A DNA stretch of 8,300 nucleotides from positions 1 to 8,300 of the forward strand of contig JAAZHW010000002.1 in the NCBI GenBank assembly GCA_012510515.1. Direction: 5' to 3'. The notes below the pieces were generated by a model. The model ran no database searches. It worked only from the letters and a program-made list of their open reading frames with translations, and had not been told where the DNA came from. This document shows, one piece after another, positions 6,082 through 8,300 of this stretch. Both the position numbers and the translations under genes were made by a program. Positions within the stretch are counted from its first letter, which is position 1. The number at the start of each line of letters is the position of its first letter. This stretch comes from Parcubacteria group bacterium. GTDB taxonomy: Bacteria > Patescibacteriota > Minisyncoccia > UBA6257 > JAAZHW01.

Positions 6082-6867
6082 TTAATTAGTATTGGTGATT
6101 ACAAAAACTTGATAGAGCTTTGTCCAATCTAAAGCCGGCTCAATCTTTATATCTTGAAAAATTTTTCCTTCTATTTTATCAACTTGACTAACATCACCAA
6201 TATACAAATTTTTAGGAAATTTATTATCTAATCCAGAAGTATAAATCTTACTATTTTGGTTTACTTCAACATCAACAGGAACTAAATCTATATAAAGAGG
6301 CAAAAAACCGTTTCCTTTTAAAAGCCCTTCTATTCGTTTTTCACCAATTAATACTGCGGCTTTAAATTCCGTATCAGAAATAGATCGAACGATACTTGTA
6401 TTTTTTCTTACGTCTATTATTTCACCCACTAAACTTTTTCCACCCCAAACAACTGGCTGCCCAACTTTAATTCCATCTTGTTCACCAACATTAATAACAA
6501 AAGTTTGAGAAAAATTTAAGGGCGATCGTCCAATAATATCAGCTAAAACAAAATTAAAATTATCTGATTTTTTTATTTTTAAAGCTTCTCTTAAAAGCTC
6601 ATTTTCTTTTTTAAGACTTTGATAATCTATTAATAATGATTCTAAAGCGCGATTTTGAAAAACCAATGTATTATTTTCTTCCTGAATTTGTTTAAAATAA
6701 AGCAACCCTCTTAAAAAACTATCCGCCTCATTCATTATTTTCATCCACGCATTTCTAAACCCAATCAATCTGCCTTGATCTTCAGCTGCTAATGCAAAAT
6801 TTTGATTGACAATAATCAAACCGGCAATAATTAAAAAAATGATTTTACTCTTTTGTTTTTCTTTCAT
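6082..6867 (-). CDS. mreC: Rod shape-determining protein MreC
   Basis: Bitopic membrane protein that scaffolds PBP2 and MreD outside the membrane. From the ATG at 6867 it has 261 residues: a basic KEKQKSK start, one hydrophobic segment (about 8-27), a coiled coil (about 55-98, with EENNTLVFQNRALE and SLKKENELLREAL), then the two-part beta-barrel domain (about 105-258) with typical wording VINVGEQDGIKVGQPVV (124-140), LVGEIIDV (146-153) and GLLKGNG (181-187). The hydrophobic segment ends in ALA-AED, which looks like a signal-peptidase site, unusual for a protein that is normally anchored. The frame can be opened further upstream at a TTG (6906), adding 13 residues, but the ATG gives a more standard N-terminus. 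With the ATG it overlaps the end of mreB by 23 nt; with the TTG, by 62 nt. No good ribosome-binding site is seen near the ATG, so coupling to mreB is likely. Confidence 0.93.
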   Translation of the reverse strand: MKEKQKSKIIFLIIAGLIIVNQNFALAAEDQGRLIGFRNAWMKIMNEADSFLRGLLYFKQIQEENNTLVFQNRALESLLIDYQSLKKENELLREALKIKKSDNFNFVLADIIGRSPLNFSQTFVINVGEQDGIKVGQPVVWGGKSLVGEIIDVRKNTSIVRSISDTEFKAAVLIGEKRIEGLLKGNGFLPLYIDLVPVDVEVNQNSKIYTSGLDNKFPKNLYIGDVSQVDKIEGKIFQDIKIEPALDWTKLYQVFVITNTN

Positions 6868-7897
6868 AAATAAGAATTTTTTTGTACTCTTCAAGAGATT
6901 CAACAATCGTTCCTAATCCTCGCACAGTTGCTGTTAATGGATCCTCAACTAATTTTACTGGCATATCACAATAACTTTCAATTAATTTATCTAAATTTCT
7001 CAAAAGACTACCGCCACCTGCTAACCAAATATTTTTAGTATAAATATCAGCTACTAATTCAGGAGGAGTTTCTTCAATAGTTGCTCGAATAGCTTCAATT
7101 AAAATCTTTAATGATTTATCAATAGCTTTAGAAATTTCTTCATTCGTTACGGTAATTTCTTTAGGTAAACCAGTTGATAAATCTCTTCCTCGAACAGTAG
7201 TCTCTATTTTTTCCATTCCTGTTATTTTAGCTGATCCTACTTCTAATTTTACTTCTTCGGCGCTTACTTCACCAATCAATAAATGATATTCTTCTTTAAT
7301 ATATTTTATAATATTCTCGTTTAATTTTTGACCAGCTATTTTTAAACTTTTATAACGAACAATTCCTCCCAAAGAAATTGTGGCAATATCTGTTGTGCCA
7401 CCACCAATGTCAACAACAATATTTCCCGAAGGTTCAAAAATATCAATATGACTCCCAATGGCTGATGCTAATGGTTGTTCAATTAAATAAACCTCTCCAG
7501 CGCCGGCATTAAAAGCCGCATCTTCAACCGATTTTCTTTCTACCTCCGTTACTCCACAAGGAATACCAATAACAACCCGCGGACGATAGGGCAAAAATCC
7601 CATTTTTGATTTTTGAAATTTACGATAAAAATATCGCAGCATTTCTTCAGATAATTCAAAATCAGAAATTACTCCATTGTTTAATGGTTGAACAGCAAAA
7701 ATATGAGAAGGAGTACGTCCTACCATTAATTCCGCTTGTTTTCCAATGGCTAAAATTTCTCCAGTTTTTTGATTATAAGCCACCACTGATGGCTCATTAA
7801 TAATAATTCCTTGACCCTCTAAATAAACTAATGAATTGGTTGTTCCTAAATCAATTCCTAACCCCGGTGATAATTTTGCTAATAAATTTTTAAACAT
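6845..7897 (-). CDS. mreB: Rod shape-determining protein MreB (bacterial actin)
   Basis: ATP-binding actin homologue that forms membrane-bound filaments and directs lateral peptidoglycan synthesis. It has 350 residues, slightly over the usual 335-347. The actin-fold signatures are in order: phosphate-1 loop GIDLGTTNS (14-22), EPSVVA (35-40), connect-1 region EQPLASAIG (140-148), phosphate-2 loop DIGGGTTDIA (163-172), IAGQKLNENI (187-196), VRGRDLSTGLPKEI (235-248), and the adenosine motif WLAGGGSLLRN (291-301). An amphipathic start MFKNLLAKLS could serve as the membrane tether. Two positions differ from the usual wording: EQP for EEP and AGQKLNE for the more common GGDxxDE. A few extra basic and acidic residues sit at the C-terminus, where the gene overlaps mreC. 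It starts at ATG 7895-7897, 10 nt after the proS stop. Hsp70 is excluded by length and by the MreB-specific VRGRDL element. Confidence 0.97.
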   Translation of the reverse strand: MFKNLLAKLSPGLGIDLGTTNSLVYLEGQGIIINEPSVVAYNQKTGEILAIGKQAELMVGRTPSHIFAVQPLNNGVISDFELSEEMLRYFYRKFQKSKMGFLPYRPRVVIGIPCGVTEVERKSVEDAAFNAGAGEVYLIEQPLASAIGSHIDIFEPSGNIVVDIGGGTTDIATISLGGIVRYKSLKIAGQKLNENIIKYIKEEYHLLIGEVSAEEVKLEVGSAKITGMEKIETTVRGRDLSTGLPKEITVTNEEISKAIDKSLKILIEAIRATIEETPPELVADIYTKNIWLAGGGSLLRNLDKLIESYCDMPVKLVEDPLTATVRGLGTIVESLEEYKKILIYERKTKE

Positions 7898-7907
7898 ATC
7901 TTTATTT

Positions 7908-8300
7908 TTATTCTTTAATTAATTTTTTAAAATAATTTATAATGTTGCCTTTTTTAATAAATTCTGGATTTTCTGAATTTCTATTTTTAATTTCCACCGC
8001 TTCTCTTTGTAAAGTTTTTTCACTGATAACTAAACGATAAGGGATTCCAATTAAATCTGCATCAATAAATTTTTCTCCCGCTGATTTTTCTTCTCTATCA
8101 TCGTATAAAATCTCTATATCTTTTTTTATAAATTGCTGATAAACTTTATCGGCTTCTTTTTTAATTTTTTGATTAATTTTTGAATCAGGACTATTAATTT
8201 TTATCAAATGAATAGCAAATGGTGCTACTGATAAAGGCCAAATAATTCCTTTATCATCATGAGACACCTCTACAATCGTCCCCATTAATCTTCCTACGCC
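7908..8300 (-). CDS. proS: Prolyl-tRNA synthetase, C-terminal part (cut by window edge)
   Basis: Class II enzyme charging tRNA-Pro with proline. Only the last 130 codons are visible; the frame stays open to the window's right edge, so the apparent start at 8285 is an internal methionine. The first visible residues, GVGRLMGTIVE, are the end of class II motif 3 (GIGVGR in the family). The characteristic junction SHDDKGIIWPLSVAPFAIHL then leads into the HGTP anticodon-binding domain, with ILYDDREEKSAGEKFIDADL and GIPYRLVISEKTL followed by a charged stretch typical of ProRS. It ends in a basic helix and TAA. The core, and any editing insertion, lie outside the window. Its stop is 10 nt before mreB, so the mre genes probably share its transcript. 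HisRS, ThrRS and GlyRS have the same domain fold, but this wording fits ProRS best. Confidence 0.93.
   Translation of the reverse strand, partial: GVGRLMGTIVEVSHDDKGIIWPLSVAPFAIHLIKINSPDSKINQKIKKEADKVYQQFIKKDIEILYDDREEKSAGEKFIDADLIGIPYRLVISEKTLQREAVEIKNRNSENPEFIKKGNIINYFKKLIKE

Noticed and set aside
7606..7800. Plus-strand open frame of 64 codons.
   Set aside because: It is antisense to the conserved mreB coding sequence and resembles nothing I know.

Overview
The window holds eight genes, all on the minus strand, so the biological reading order runs from the right edge to the left edge. Base composition is strongly AT-rich in the genes and even more so between them. The proteins are ordinary bacterial core proteins. 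No TGA interrupts about 2,600 sense codons, and mreD ends on TGA, so the standard bacterial code applies rather than the UGA-glycine code of Gracilibacteria/SR1. The compact layout, the near absence of Shine-Dalgarno motifs, the wording of several protein motifs and the GTCATCCTGA/GTCATTCTGA-type repeats together suggest a small-genome bacterium of the Patescibacteria/CPR (Parcubacteria-like). That placement is an inference from style, not a proof.

Right block (8300 to 3626): a partial proS (C-terminal part of prolyl-tRNA synthetase, cut by the window edge), then mreB, mreC, mreD and mrdA (PBP2). Gaps are 3 to 10 nt, mreB overlaps mreC, and mreD and mrdA share an ATGA stop-start. This is almost certainly one transcript. 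It encodes the core of the cell-elongation machinery: the MreB actin-like filament, the MreC/MreD membrane link, and the septum-independent transpeptidase PBP2. RodA, the glycosyltransferase partner often next to mrdA, is not in the window.

Intergenic block (3625 to 3265, 361 bp): the only real non-coding stretch, and clearly more GC-rich in its middle than its surroundings. In minus-strand order it holds a decayed and then a better preserved copy of a palindromic MITE-like repeat, a perfect 16-bp-stem hairpin that is probably the terminator of the mre operon, a candidate sigma-70-type promoter, an AT-only palindrome, and a small hairpin in the presumed greA leader.

Left block (3264 to 63): greA (transcript cleavage factor), lysS (class II lysyl-tRNA synthetase) and serS (seryl-tRNA synthetase), with 5 and 17 nt gaps, again probably one transcript. 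The last 62 bases are AT-rich with no recognisable gene.

I see no new enzymatic or defence system here. The genes are housekeeping. The parts most worth a second look are the structured intergenic block, the mreB/mreC overlap with its ambiguous start, the signal-peptide-like MreC N-terminus, and the N-terminal extension of PBP2.
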